45,689 bases of DNA from Pseudomonadales bacterium (GCA_022825945.1 JAJDVS010000095.1:1-45689), one strand, 5' to 3'. Positions 15,173-23,688 are shown, counted from the first letter of the stretch. A program made the numbers and translations. Notes: generated by a model from the letters alone, not told the origin.

Positions 15173-15895
15173 CTAATCCACCACCGGGTAAAACGGTTGT
15201 CCCCAGTCTTCACAAGGGTTATCCATCATCAGATCGATGAATTGAGGTACTAGGAAGGCAAGAATCGCGGCACCGTCATTCACCTGCTCCCGGTTTACGC
15301 CACTGTTCCACGTCGCGCCACCGTGCAGTATCTGATTGCGAAGTACATAGAGCCGATTGAACACCTCGTTGAGTACACTGATAGTATTCTGACTTTCGAC
15401 TGAAGAAATGAATCTCTTTCTGGAGGCATCAAACCAAGACTTCCAATTCTCGCATCCGGCTATACCGTTGTAGTGTTTCCAGAACGGACTATAGACGTAT
15501 TTGTTCGCCATAAGCAGCCGAATGGGCCCCGAAAAATTCTCCCATATCGCATTATAAATCCGCTTTTCTCGATCCAGCGAAACAACTTTTTGCAAGTAGT
15601 CGGCGAAAATTGACCTCTCACTTCTTTCCTCGTAGCTCCCGATGTTTGAACGCATCAGTTTCTCTTCGTCCGCATAGGCAGCATTGAAAGCTATCCACAG
15701 AAGTATGAACTGCGTATCGGAATCCTCGGCCTGCTCAGCCCGACCAATCCAACTGATCGAACGGTGAATGCGTAAACCCATTGACTCTGGAAATCCTTTC
15801 CTGATTCGTCGTTGTTTTACCTTCAACTCACGGTGTGTCTGAGATGTCAGCATTTCTCGTTCTTCCATTTGATGTACTTTGGTCACTCCACTCAT
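15173..15895 (-). CDS. HEPN-like domain protein (RNQILH motif)
   Basis: This roughly 240-aa protein of mainly helical pattern is convergent with the PIN toxin. FILLWIAFNAAYADEEK (about 63-79) and the C-terminal RLYVLRNQILHGGATW resemble HEPN ribonuclease domains. R186-N-Q-I-L-H191 fits the catalytic R-x4-6-H motif. HEPN proteins are common RNase effectors in defence and TA systems. No nucleotidyltransferase partner is adjacent. Start is uncertain (15895, 15868 or 15853). Base composition is less GC-rich than the flanks, suggesting recent arrival. Confidence 0.6.
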   Translation of the reverse strand: MSGVTKVHQMEEREMLTSQTHRELKVKQRRIRKGFPESMGLRIHRSISWIGRAEQAEDSDTQFILLWIAFNAAYADEEKLMRSNIGSYEERSERSIFADYLQKVVSLDREKRIYNAIWENFSGPIRLLMANKYVYSPFWKHYNGIAGCENWKSWFDASRKRFISSVESQNTISVLNEVFNRLYVLRNQILHGGATWNSGVNREQVNDGAAILAFLVPQFIDLMMDNPCEDWGQPFYPVVD

Positions 15896-16016
15896 TTTCA
15901 ACCGCGTTTCGCGCAATGCTCGGTCAGTACGCATTCGTCACATATTGGCCGTGTGGCATGACACCAAATCTGGCCGATTCGCCAAGCTGGCCAGTCCAGA
16001 GCAGCCGGGAACTCTC

Positions 16017-16033
16017 ACGGCGCAGGCTCCTAG
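16017..16033. repeat. Right end of the miniature element (17-bp remnant)
   Basis: ACGGCGCAGGCTCCTAG matches the last 17 bases of the complete element at 18623-18789. The rest is missing; upstream sequence is unrelated. Its CTAG creates the stop codon of the alkylsulfatase relic, so a deletion or recombination ended exactly at the element terminus. Confidence 0.7.
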
Positions 16034-16449
16034 TGTGCCGTGGCGGGGAGTATTTCGAAGCCGCGCACCTGATAAACGAAATCGGGCACGACTTCGTACA
16101 GGCCGTAATTCATGTTGAGCAGGACCTGGCGCTGCAGGGAAGGATGAATCGAATCGAAGTCCTCGCCAGCCAGCAGAAAATCATAGCTGCCCATATCCCA
16201 GACGACGTTGCCGCTGGAACCGGTGATGCGCCGCGAGTCGGGCTCCGCCAGGAAACCCCGGCGCGACTCTTCAAAGTCACGCCTGTCCTCGAATGGAAGC
16301 GACTCCCGCAAAGCCTGTTGCAAGGCGCGAGTATGTTCGCTCGGCCCCGCGCCGGCGGGATTGAAATGCTCCTGGGGAAACGCCAGGCAGGACCAGACAA
16401 CGCCCAACAGCACGGCGCTGCCGTAAACGAGAGAGCGATGAGTATTCAT
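16030..16449 (-). pseudogene. N-terminal relic of a linear alkylsulfatase (SdsA1/BDS1-like)
   Basis: 139 residues remain, with a signal peptide (LVYGSAVLLGVVWSCLAFP). The conserved alkylsulfatase entry region follows: DFEESRRGFLAEPD, GNVVWDMGSYDFLLAGEDFD, SIHPSLQRQVLLNMNYGLYE, VPDFVYQVRGFEI. In intact enzymes (about 650 aa) this precedes the metallo-beta-lactamase zinc motifs, which are absent here. The frame stops at the CTAG of a miniature-element end. The TPR gene lies upstream on the same strand. Confidence 0.75.
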
Positions 16450-16473
16450 GTTGATTCCGCGGCGGGAAAGCAT

Positions 16474-16501
16474 GCCGGGACGGGAATGCGCCCGTCCCGG
16501 C
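16474..16501 (-). terminator. GC-rich hairpin after the TPR gene
   Basis: The 11-base arms GCCGGGACGGG and CCCGTCCCGGC surround AATGCG, starting 12 bases beyond the TPR stop on the - strand. It lacks a clear T-run, so it could be a weak terminator or an mRNA-end stabiliser. Confidence 0.5.
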
Positions 16502-16512
16502 TGCGGACAAAC

Positions 16513-18180
16513 TTACAATCGCGAGCGTTCGAGTTCCACGTCGGCATTGCGCCAGAGCGAATCGAACTGGCGCTTGACGATGATGGCTTCCTGGGTCTTG
16601 CCCTGGGCTTCCAGCGCCTGGGCGAGGCCGAATGTGGACCAGCCGTTTTGCTGATTCCATTCCAGATCCTTGCGGTAGACGGCTTCGGCATCTTCCGCCC
16701 GCCCGGCGGACAGCATGGCTGCGCCAAGATACAGACGCATGGATTGCGACCAGTCCGGCGGTTCGGTGTAATTGTTGGCGTCCTGCATTTCCACCGCGGC
16801 CTGGTAATGGGCGATGGCGGAATCGAGATTACCGCGCGCTTCGGCGATTTCGCCTTGCAGCGCATGGGTCGCGATTCCCAGCACGTGCGAAGCCGGCGTA
16901 GGCCCGACCCCGGTATCGTCCACGCCGTCGGCTACGGCCTGGGCCTGGATGTTGGCGAGCTCGGCCCCGGCGGCGTCGAGATCGCCTTTGGCGACATGGG
17001 CGCTGCCCAGCACATAGCTCCACATGCCGTCGAGGTACGGGGTGCCGCCGTGGCTTTGTTCGGCTTGCAGGATGCGGTCCCACTTGCCGAAGACCTTGTC
17101 CACGACCCAGGAATGCACCACGCGCTTTTCGCCGCGGTTGACGGCTTCCGCCGCCCGGCCGACGCTGGCCGCGCCGCGCTGGGCCGCTTCGAACGAATCC
17201 GCGTAGTTGCCTTGCAGCATGTTTGCATAGCGCACGAAGTCCAGCGCGTGGGGCGCATGGGATTTGTGGGACAGGCCATAGGTGCCGATCATCGGGAAGT
17301 TGTTGTCGCCCCAGATTTCAGCGAACTGCAGATCGACGATCTGGGAACGCTCATTGGTGGAAATCGCCTTTTCGTATTCGCCCACGCGAAGATAGATATG
17401 GCCGGGCATATGCACCATGTGGCCTGAAATCGGCACGATGCCTTCCAGTTTCTGCGCCGCGGGCATGGCGAGCTCGGGCTCGTTGGAAGCTTCCATCAGG
17501 TGAATGTAGAGATGGTTGGCGCCGGGATGGTCGTGTTCGACCGCCATGGCGGCTTCGAGCGCGGCGCGGGCCTCGGCGACCCCGGGTCGGTGCGAACCGT
17601 CGGGCTCCCAGTAATCCCAGCGGGTGGTGTTCATGAACGCTTCGGCGAAGATGGAAGCGATGTCGGCGTCATCGGGATACTTGTGATGCAAGTCACGCAT
17701 GGCGTCGACAAACGCCTCATCCCGCTCGCGGTCGTCGGCAATCGCGTCCTTGTTATAAAGCACGAACAGCGCGTTGACCATGTCCCGCTCGCGCTCGCTG
17801 CCGTTGTTGATCCGCTCCAGAGCATTGCGGATGGCTTCCAGCCCGGCGCCCTGCGGGTCATCGGGCAGGCCGGCGTAGCGGCTGTTGGGATTGGGCCCGG
17901 CGGCGTGGGCGAGGCCGAAATACGGCATGGGGTGGTCCGGGTCGTGCCGGGAAGCTTCCTGGTAGGAGGCGATGGACTCGGGAAAATAGAAACTCCAGGC
18001 CATGCGCAGGCCCTGGTCAAAAAAGGCCTGGGCTGCGGGCAAATCGGTGGAAATCGGCCTGCTGTAGGTTCCGCCCCCCGGCACGAGAATCGCCAGGGCC
18101 TCGTCATCCTGGGCGTATACGCCCTGCCAGGACATTGCCGCCGCCAGCCAGCCGGCGGTCAGAATCAGGTATCTTTTCAC
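16513..18180 (-). CDS. Exported tetratricopeptide-repeat protein
   Basis: This 555-aa protein has a signal peptide (YLILTAGWLAAAMSWQGVYA-Q). It begins at GTG 18180 behind GAGGAG. TPR-like helices run through the whole length, e.g. AFFDQGLRMAWSFYFPESIA, VHMPGHIYLRVGEYEKAIST and WSTFGLAQALEAQGKTQEAI. The HMPGHIYLRVGEYEKA segment marks a family common in environmental proteobacteria with no defined function. It probably forms a periplasmic protein-protein scaffold. Confidence 0.75.
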   Translation of the reverse strand: MKRYLILTAGWLAAAMSWQGVYAQDDEALAILVPGGGTYSRPISTDLPAAQAFFDQGLRMAWSFYFPESIASYQEASRHDPDHPMPYFGLAHAAGPNPNSRYAGLPDDPQGAGLEAIRNALERINNGSERERDMVNALFVLYNKDAIADDRERDEAFVDAMRDLHHKYPDDADIASIFAEAFMNTTRWDYWEPDGSHRPGVAEARAALEAAMAVEHDHPGANHLYIHLMEASNEPELAMPAAQKLEGIVPISGHMVHMPGHIYLRVGEYEKAISTNERSQIVDLQFAEIWGDNNFPMIGTYGLSHKSHAPHALDFVRYANMLQGNYADSFEAAQRGAASVGRAAEAVNRGEKRVVHSWVVDKVFGKWDRILQAEQSHGGTPYLDGMWSYVLGSAHVAKGDLDAAGAELANIQAQAVADGVDDTGVGPTPASHVLGIATHALQGEIAEARGNLDSAIAHYQAAVEMQDANNYTEPPDWSQSMRLYLGAAMLSAGRAEDAEAVYRKDLEWNQQNGWSTFGLAQALEAQGKTQEAIIVKRQFDSLWRNADVELERSRL

Positions 18181-18350
18181 GGGTTGCTCCTCTTCTCTCT
18201 GTCAATCCGTTTGCGGGATCAGGCCAACTGTAAACTCTGGTCGGCTTGAACCGGGATTTGCGTGGCCGACAAGTATACCCCCGGCCCGGCCCCCCGTCAT
18301 TCTGCGCGCGGTCGCAGCAGCAATTCCCATTTTGGCGCTCCAACCTCCAT

Positions 18351-18435
18351 GTCATTCCGCGCGCAGTCGCAGAATCTCCCTGAGAGGCCTCTGCAAGAGA
18401 TTCTGCGACTCCGCTTCGCTTCGCGCAGAATGACA
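18351..18435. repeat. Paired dispersed palindromes in head-to-head orientation
   Basis: TGTCATTCCGCGCGCAGTCG runs on into CAGAATCTC, followed by GAGATTCTGCGACTCCGCTT continuing to GCGCAGAATGACA. Together they make one large near-palindrome of two repeat units, as also seen in reduced form at 22014-22071. Confidence 0.65.
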
Positions 18436-18507
18436 GTAGAAGGGTTTGCTCGGTGCAGACAGGTGAGGTCCGGCTGGCGCCGCAGGCTGAAGCGATACTG
18501 CTCGCTG

Positions 18508-18536
18508 GGGAAGCCCTGATCAAGTCAGGTCTTCGG
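18508..18536. repeat. REP-like hairpin, copy 1
   Basis: GGGAAGCCCTGA then TCAAG then TCAGGTCTTCGG. It is the same design as the hairpin at 20477-20505 read on the other strand. One stem pair differs as T-A versus C-G on both arms, a compensatory change. Confidence 0.55.
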
Positions 18537-18575
18537 GAGCAAAACAAAACCACGCTTTTGTTTTTCAGAGAAAAC

Positions 18576-18942
18576 CTACTGCACTTGCACGCGCAGCCAG
18601 ACGTTGCTCCAGCAGCACTGGTCTAGGAGCCTGCGCCGTAGGAATTCACGGCTGCAAATCCGCTCTCATCCACGCCCCTGACCGCTCGATTTCGTTGCAT
18701 ATTCACCAATATTCGCCTCAATCGACCGGCCAGGGGCGTGGCGATAGCGAATTTTCGCTTTCGCGAATTCCTACGGCGCAGGCTCCTAGGCCGTCGCTGT
18801 CGGAGGCGCTCCAGTTGTCGAGCCGGGCGCGAATCAGATATTCGCCCGGCTCGGGAAAGCTGGCATTGACCCGCGCGGGGCCTTCGCCCTCCACAACCTC
18901 GTTGGCGATTTGTGGCTGCGCCAGCCGGGCGGCAGCCGTCAA
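18576..18942 (-). pseudogene. 3' relic of a surface/periplasmic protein gene, disrupted by the miniature element
   Basis: The frame before the element reads ...PEPGEYLIRARLDNWSASDSDG; the frame after it reads LDQCCWSNVWLRVQVQ-stop (18576). Removing the element and one CTAG joins these exactly in frame (GAC GGC CTA GAC CAG). With the element present, translation runs into it and stops after about 24 foreign residues. The 5' part is missing; the relic begins at the ankyrin gene's stop codon. The E-P-G-E-Y-L-I-R-A and D-Q-C-C-W-x-N pattern resembles the C-terminus of secreted beta-sandwich proteins. Confidence 0.65.
18623..18789. mobile_element. Complete palindromic miniature element (MITE-like) with CTAG duplication
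   Basis: The unit is 167 bp including CTAG at each end. Perfect terminal inverted repeats (GAGCCTGCGCCGTAGGAATT ...) lie at 18627-18647 and 18765-18785. A second, inner stem pairs 18670-18691 with 18720-18741. No ORF is present. The flanking gene is restored by removing the element plus one CTAG, which proves a 4-bp target duplication. Copy A (1-140) shows a compensatory base-pair change in the inner stem. Confidence 0.88.
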
Positions 18943-20144
18943 TCGTTGACCAGGCCCAAGCGGCGACCCAACTCTCGGAGAGCCCGTGCGGCAGCGACAG
19001 AACCGTTATCTTCCGCGCCCGACTCCAATAGCAACTGCTCCATATCGCGGTTTCCCTGAGTAACGGCCTCGCCAAGTGAAGCTCTTCCTGCGGGGCCAGT
19101 GGCATCGGCGCCTGCTTCCAAGAGCGCCCTAACGGTATCCGTGCTTCCGCTTCTGGCGGCTGCTGTCAATGCCGTTGAGACTGGATTAGGCACCTTATAA
19201 TAATTAACGTCGGCTCCAGCGGCGATCAGCAGTTCAACCGCCTCCACATGCCCCCACCGCGCGGCGCGGCGCAACGCACTATTTCCGCCCGGTATCGTCA
19301 GGTTTACATCCGCCCCCGCGTTGATCAGTATCCGCATTATTTCCGTTTCGTTGTACCATGCGGCATTATGCAGCGCCGTCTCCCCATCGGTGGTCATCTG
19401 ATTTGGATCAGCACCCGAATCCAAATACGCCTGCACCGAGGCCAGGTCTCCGCGGCTTGCGGCCACCACGATTCCGGTATAACCTCCGTCTATCATTCCT
19501 TGATATTCCGCTTGGACTTGCGCCGCGTTCTCCGCCAAAAGCAAGCGTTCATGGTTCTCTAACTCCGCCAACTGTTCGGACGAGAATATCCCGGCGATAC
19601 GTGAGAGGAAGTTGCTTTCCGCCTCGCCAATCTCGTCGCTAGCGGCCAGCGGATCAACCAGGCCTTGAGTGATCATGTCGTACAATTCCGATTTGGCGGC
19701 CTCAAGCTGGACCCAGGCATCCCGCACCCGCCGCGATTCATCCGGGGTGAGGCCAATGTCGTCCATGAGCTGTGACCAACCGTCTTCGTCATACTTCCTG
19801 CTTGCATAGGCGTAAGCGTCGAAAGGCTGGTTCAGGCGCTCACCGATTGATTGTTCCAATTCAATTGTCGTCGGCGGATTGAACAATCTGTCCAATTCTG
19901 CAGGAGTGTAGTTCTCCTGGAGTTCCGTCAGCAAAACCTGTTCCTGATTCGTCAGCGTTGCCTGTGTGGTCGCGGTCTGATTCGCACCGCGCGGCCCCGC
20001 AGTTTCAATATCGCGATTTGTGCTTTGCGAAAAGGCGGCGGAGTCATTGTCCACAGTCGGCTTCGAAGGGTCTCGAAACGCAATGAACACGGTGAACAGG
20101 GCGATTGCGCCACATACGACAAAGGATACTGTTCGGAAGTTCAT
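18939..20144 (-). CDS. Ankyrin-repeat protein with N-terminal signal anchor
   Basis: This 401-aa protein starts at ATG 20144 behind AGGAGA. A membrane anchor or signal (VSFVVCGAIALFTVFIAF) is followed by a Ser/Thr/Gln-rich linker and a helical region (about 60-215). At least four ankyrin repeats then occupy about 220-390: GDLASVQAYLDSGADPNQMT, GETALHNAAWYNETEIMRIL, NSALRRAARWGHVEAVELLI, VSTALTAAARSGSTDTVRAL. It probably faces the periplasm. Its partner is unknown. A 96-aa gene lies 33 bases upstream on the same strand. Confidence 0.82.
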   Translation of the reverse strand: MNFRTVSFVVCGAIALFTVFIAFRDPSKPTVDNDSAAFSQSTNRDIETAGPRGANQTATTQATLTNQEQVLLTELQENYTPAELDRLFNPPTTIELEQSIGERLNQPFDAYAYASRKYDEDGWSQLMDDIGLTPDESRRVRDAWVQLEAAKSELYDMITQGLVDPLAASDEIGEAESNFLSRIAGIFSSEQLAELENHERLLLAENAAQVQAEYQGMIDGGYTGIVVAASRGDLASVQAYLDSGADPNQMTTDGETALHNAAWYNETEIMRILINAGADVNLTIPGGNSALRRAARWGHVEAVELLIAAGADVNYYKVPNPVSTALTAAARSGSTDTVRALLEAGADATGPAGRASLGEAVTQGNRDMEQLLLESGAEDNGSVAAARALRELGRRLGLVND

Positions 20145-20177
20145 ATGTATTTCTCCTGTTTAATATGACGACGATAA

Positions 20178-20468
20178 TCAGTTTCCATTGGATACTTGAT
20201 GTACTGTTACGATTCCCTGTCGGAGCCGGGGAAGCGTAAAAACAACAGTGCCACCAGTCCCAAAGGAAGTGTAATAGATATCCCAAGATCTTTGGCCTCC
20301 CCACGCCGCAGTTCCACCACCGAGATTGAACTCAACTTGCAATCGTGCGCATTCCTTTAGGCGTTCCTTAACTTTTCGCACTGCAACACCCATTACCGCA
20401 AACTCCACCAGTATCCACTTGGTATTCTCTGAAAAACTCCATCCGTGGAGTTTTTCATTATCTTCCAT
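20178..20468 (-). CDS. Small hypothetical protein (96 aa)
   Basis: The product (MEDNEKLHGWSFSENTKWIL ... RQGIVTVHQVSNGN) has no recognised domain. A central segment VRKVKERLKECARLQVEFNL is helical and charged; the C-terminal half is Gly/aromatic-rich. No strong ribosome site precedes ATG 20468. It may be co-transcribed with the ankyrin gene 33 bases downstream. Moderate doubt remains that it is coding. Confidence 0.45.
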   Translation of the reverse strand: MEDNEKLHGWSFSENTKWILVEFAVMGVAVRKVKERLKECARLQVEFNLGGGTAAWGGQRSWDIYYTSFGTGGTVVFTLPRLRQGIVTVHQVSNGN

Positions 20469-20476
20469 GTGCCGCA

Positions 20477-20505
20477 GGGAAGCTCTGACTTGATCAGAGC
20501 TTCCC
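20477..20505. repeat. REP-like hairpin, copy 2
   Basis: This has 12-base perfect arms (GGGAAGCTCTGA / TCAGAGCTTCCC) with loop CTTGA. On the - strand it follows the haem/copper protein gene and precedes the 96-aa gene, but no T-run follows, so a simple terminator is less likely than a REP-type element. Confidence 0.6.
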
Positions 20506-20539
20506 TTGCCGTTCGAGAACTGCCTGGGGCCTCAGTCCC

Positions 20540-21889
20540 TCAGTCATCGCCTCCCGCCAGACTGCGCTCGTTGCTGCTCCGTTCGGCCAACAGTCTCTCG
20601 TAGGTTTCCTGATCGAGGTGGGATACGGCAATCCAGGCATGGGTCATTTCGTCCGCGGTGCGCTGACCCCAGCCCACCCACTGGCGCGGGTCCGGGTTGT
20701 TTGGGTTGTTCCCGGTGTTGTCATACCACTGCTTGATCACGAGCACGGCGCCGGTGGGCAGCAGCGGGGCCACATGGGGCTCATAGAGATGACTGTGATG
20801 CCAGGTGGCGCTCCAGTCGGAAATCACGCTCACCACTTCCGTGCGCCCGGTTTCGGGATAGAAGATTTCCAGCGAAGCCGCATGCATGCGCAAATGGCCA
20901 TGTGGCTGAAAGCTGTCGATTCGCACCGGATGGTCGAAGCTGTGGAATCCCTGGGTCATGGCGGTGCCGTGGGGCGGAATGAACAGATTGCCCTGATCGA
21001 GTTGATAGGCGGCGAGGTCCTGGGAAATGCCGGACTCAAAGTCTTCATCGTGGAGCCAGATTCCGAGTTCCACCACATTGTCTTCAATCATGGTGCCGGG
21101 GGCCGCGCCGCCCACGCCGCCGGGGTAGAGGTGGATATCCCACTGGATCAGCATGTCGGCTTGGAAGGTGCGGCAAACGCCGTCGGGCATGATCTCGCCC
21201 CATTTGCCCATGGCGTACTCGGTTACCGGGCTGCGGGTGACCTGGCCGTCCTCGTTGATCTCGGCGAAATAGGTATTGGCGTGGTGGACCACGGTCTTGG
21301 CGTCGCCCCGGGGCTTGACCTGCATCGCCTTGATGCAGCGGTCCTCACTCAAGCCGCTGGCGATGAAATGCTTGTCCCACAGGTCGTTGCCATTGGCGGG
21401 CACGTCGATGGGATTGGAAGGCAGCACCAGGTCCGGTTCGCCGAACTGGTCCTCGAAGTTCCAGTCGTCGAGGCTGGGCAGCGGCGGCGCCGGAGGCAAT
21501 TCATTCAGATTGCCCGGCAATGCGCCCTGATCGACCCAGGCGACCACGGTGTCGATGTCCTCCCGGGACATGCGCCAGTCGCCCTGCAACTCCTGAATGC
21601 CCAGATCGCGATCATACGAGTACGGCGGCATCTCGCCATTGGCCACCTTCATCCGGATCAGCGGCGCCCAGGGGCGAACCTGCTCGAAATTGGTCAACTG
21701 CATGGGGCCGATGCCGCCTTCCCGGTGGCAGACCACGCAGTTCTCGTTGATGATCGTGGCCACATCGCCGGAATAGGTAAGTTCCTCGCCGGCGGGGTGG
21801 CTCTGGGCCAGCAGGCCGAAAGACGCAATCGCCGCCGCGCCGGAGGTCAAGCCGGCCAGAAGTCGGGAAAGTCTGGTCTGGTTCATCAT
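20540..21889 (-). CDS. Exported haem c / copper type II monooxygenase-like protein
   Basis: This 449-aa protein has a signal peptide and one N-terminal haem site (NENCVVCHREGGIGPMQL). A domain resembling copper type II ascorbate-dependent monooxygenases follows: VVHHANTYF (His pair), DIHLYPGG, QPHGHLRMHAASLEIFYPET (H-x-H) and WHHSHLYEPH. ATG 21889 is chosen because AAGGAA lies about seven bases upstream; ATG 21895 is too close to it. Related proteins are frequent in marine and soil proteobacteria with unproven substrates. It likely works in the periplasm. Confidence 0.72.
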   Translation of the reverse strand: MMNQTRLSRLLAGLTSGAAAIASFGLLAQSHPAGEELTYSGDVATIINENCVVCHREGGIGPMQLTNFEQVRPWAPLIRMKVANGEMPPYSYDRDLGIQELQGDWRMSREDIDTVVAWVDQGALPGNLNELPPAPPLPSLDDWNFEDQFGEPDLVLPSNPIDVPANGNDLWDKHFIASGLSEDRCIKAMQVKPRGDAKTVVHHANTYFAEINEDGQVTRSPVTEYAMGKWGEIMPDGVCRTFQADMLIQWDIHLYPGGVGGAAPGTMIEDNVVELGIWLHDEDFESGISQDLAAYQLDQGNLFIPPHGTAMTQGFHSFDHPVRIDSFQPHGHLRMHAASLEIFYPETGRTEVVSVISDWSATWHHSHLYEPHVAPLLPTGAVLVIKQWYDNTGNNPNNPDPRQWVGWGQRTADEMTHAWIAVSHLDQETYERLLAERSSNERSLAGGDD

Positions 21890-22013
21890 GATCATTTCCT
21901 TCCGTTTCGGATTCTTGTCATGGAACGGGGCGCCCGCACAATGCAGTTGGCGGCTGACTATCGCGAATCCTATAAGAATTCCCGCGCGAAAACCAGTTTT
22001 GACCGGGCCACCT

Positions 22014-22071
22014 GTCATTCCGCGCACAGTCGCATAATCTCATTGGATGGCCACTGAAAGAGATTCCGCGA
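22014..22071. repeat. Dispersed palindrome pair, degenerate copy
   Basis: TCATTCCGCGCACAGTCGCA and, inverted, AGAGATTCCGCGATTC are degraded versions of the units at 18351-18435. They lie between two - strand genes. Confidence 0.5.
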
Positions 22072-22089
22072 TTCAGGATTCCCCGGAAC

Positions 22090-23688
22090 TCAGACCAACT
22101 GGCTTTTGCGACCCTGCCAGAAGGGTTTGCGGAGTTCGGTCTTGAGCACCTTGTTCACCGAGGACAGGGGCATGGGCTCGGAGCGGAAGCTGACGCTCAC
22201 GGGGCATTTGTAGCCCGCCAGGTTTTCCTTGCAGTATGCGATCAGTTCATTCTCGCCGGCGGCTGCCTCCGCTTCCAGGATGACCACGGCGTGGACCGCC
22301 TCGCCCCAGACTTCGTGCGGGATGCCGATGACGGCGCATTCCTTCACCGCCGGGTGATCGCTGAGCACGTTCTCGACTTCGATGGGATAGATGTTTTCGC
22401 CGCCGCTGACGATCATGTCCTTGACCCGGCCTTCGAGGAAGAGGAAGCCCTCCTCGTCGAGATAGCCCGCGTCGCCGGTGTGGTACCAGCCGCCGCGCAT
22501 GGCCTCGGCGGTCAATTCCGGCTGCCGCCAGTAGCCCACCATGATGTTCAGCCCCCGGATGACGACTTCGCCGATTTGTCCCGCCGGCAGGAAGTTGTCT
22601 TCGCTGTCCACCACGGCGACTTCCACATGACTTGCGGCCCGGCCCACGGAGCCGAGCTTTTCCGCCTTCGGGCCTTCGGTGACATGGTATTCCGGGTCGA
22701 GAATCGTGGCGATGGGGGATGCCTCGGTCATGCCATAGGTCTGGTATTGCCGCGCATTGGGGAGCGCTTCCAGCAGCCGTCGCTGCAGCGCGAGGGACAG
22801 CGGCGCGGCGCCGCAGGCCACCATTTCCAGCGAGGACAGGTCGTAATCGGCGAAGCGGGGATGGTCCAGCAGCATCTGGATCATGGTGGGCACCAGGGTT
22901 GCCGACTGGATGCGGTGGCGTTCGATGGATTCGAGCACCTCGGCGGCGTTGAAGCGCGCCAGAATCAGCACATGGGCGCAGAGCGCGGCGGTGCTGAAGA
23001 TGCGCGCTCCCGCGGCAAGATGAAACAGCGGCCCGAGGATGATGAAGTTCCAGCCATCCTCCATGAGATAGGCGTCCACGGCGCAGGCGGTGTTGGACAG
23101 CATATTGCAGTGGCTCAGCATTACGCCCTTGGATTTGCCCGTGGTGCCGCCGGTGTAGAACAGCAGAATGGGATCGTCGCCGGCGCTTGGGGCCAGTTCG
23201 GCGTAGCCGCCGGCGGCAATGATGTCCGCCAGGGACCGCTCGTATTCGTCGTCTTGCGGATCGTCGTCGCCATAGATGATGACCTGGCGAATGAACTCGC
23301 ATTGCCGCTGCATTTCCCGGGCGGTTCCGGCGAATTCGGCTTCCGCCAGCAAAACCGCGGGGGTGCAGTCTTCAAGGCATTCCCGCATTTCCCGGGACGC
23401 CAGCCGGTAATTGAGGGGCACGAACATCGCGCCGATCAGAGCCGGCGAATAATAGCTTTCAAAACAGACTGCGGAATTGAGCCCAAGCAGCGCCACCCGG
23501 TCTCCCCGGCCCACGCCCAAACTGGCGAACAGGGTGGCGGCGGCGCGGCAGCGGGACGCCACTTCGGACCAGGTTCGCGTATTTCCGCCGAAACTCACCG
23601 CGGGCGCATGGGGCGCTTTTTGCGCGGCGTTGAACAAGAGGTCGGCAATGCCCGTGCAGCGATTGCCGCGGATGGTGAATTCTTTCAC
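22090..23688 (-). CDS. Acyl-CoA ligase (AMP-forming, class I)
   Basis: This 532-aa ANL-superfamily ligase makes an acyl-CoA via an acyl-adenylate. Visible motifs: FYTGGTTGKSKGVMLSH (P-loop), YQTYGMTEASP (A5), GWYHTGDAGYLDEEG and GRVKDMIVSGGENIYPIEVE (A7-A8). Catalytic Lys lies in SSVNKVLKTELRK. GTG 23688 is chosen because it overlaps the upstream TAG by one base (TAGTG). The gene is last in the CoA-ester operon and probably activates the carboxylic acid substrate. Confidence 0.88.
   Translation of the reverse strand: MKEFTIRGNRCTGIADLLFNAAQKAPHAPAVSFGGNTRTWSEVASRCRAAATLFASLGVGRGDRVALLGLNSAVCFESYYSPALIGAMFVPLNYRLASREMRECLEDCTPAVLLAEAEFAGTAREMQRQCEFIRQVIIYGDDDPQDDEYERSLADIIAAGGYAELAPSAGDDPILLFYTGGTTGKSKGVMLSHCNMLSNTACAVDAYLMEDGWNFIILGPLFHLAAGARIFSTAALCAHVLILARFNAAEVLESIERHRIQSATLVPTMIQMLLDHPRFADYDLSSLEMVACGAAPLSLALQRRLLEALPNARQYQTYGMTEASPIATILDPEYHVTEGPKAEKLGSVGRAASHVEVAVVDSEDNFLPAGQIGEVVIRGLNIMVGYWRQPELTAEAMRGGWYHTGDAGYLDEEGFLFLEGRVKDMIVSGGENIYPIEVENVLSDHPAVKECAVIGIPHEVWGEAVHAVVILEAEAAAGENELIAYCKENLAGYKCPVSVSFRSEPMPLSSVNKVLKTELRKPFWQGRKSQLV

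Larger units (their letters stand above)
18181..18575. other. Repeat-rich intergenic stretch
   Basis: No gene is supported here. It holds three pieces of the GATTCTGCGACT repeat (18297-18320, 18351-18379 and 18398-18435, the last two in opposite orientation). It also holds a REP-like hairpin (18508-18536) and an A/T-rich inverted repeat (AAAACAAAA/TTTTGTTTT, 18541-18564) near the end of a disrupted gene. Confidence 0.6.

Noticed and set aside
15835-17427. Long + strand open frame opposite the TPR and alkylsulfatase genes
   Set aside because: Antisense shadow without recognisable motifs or ribosome site.
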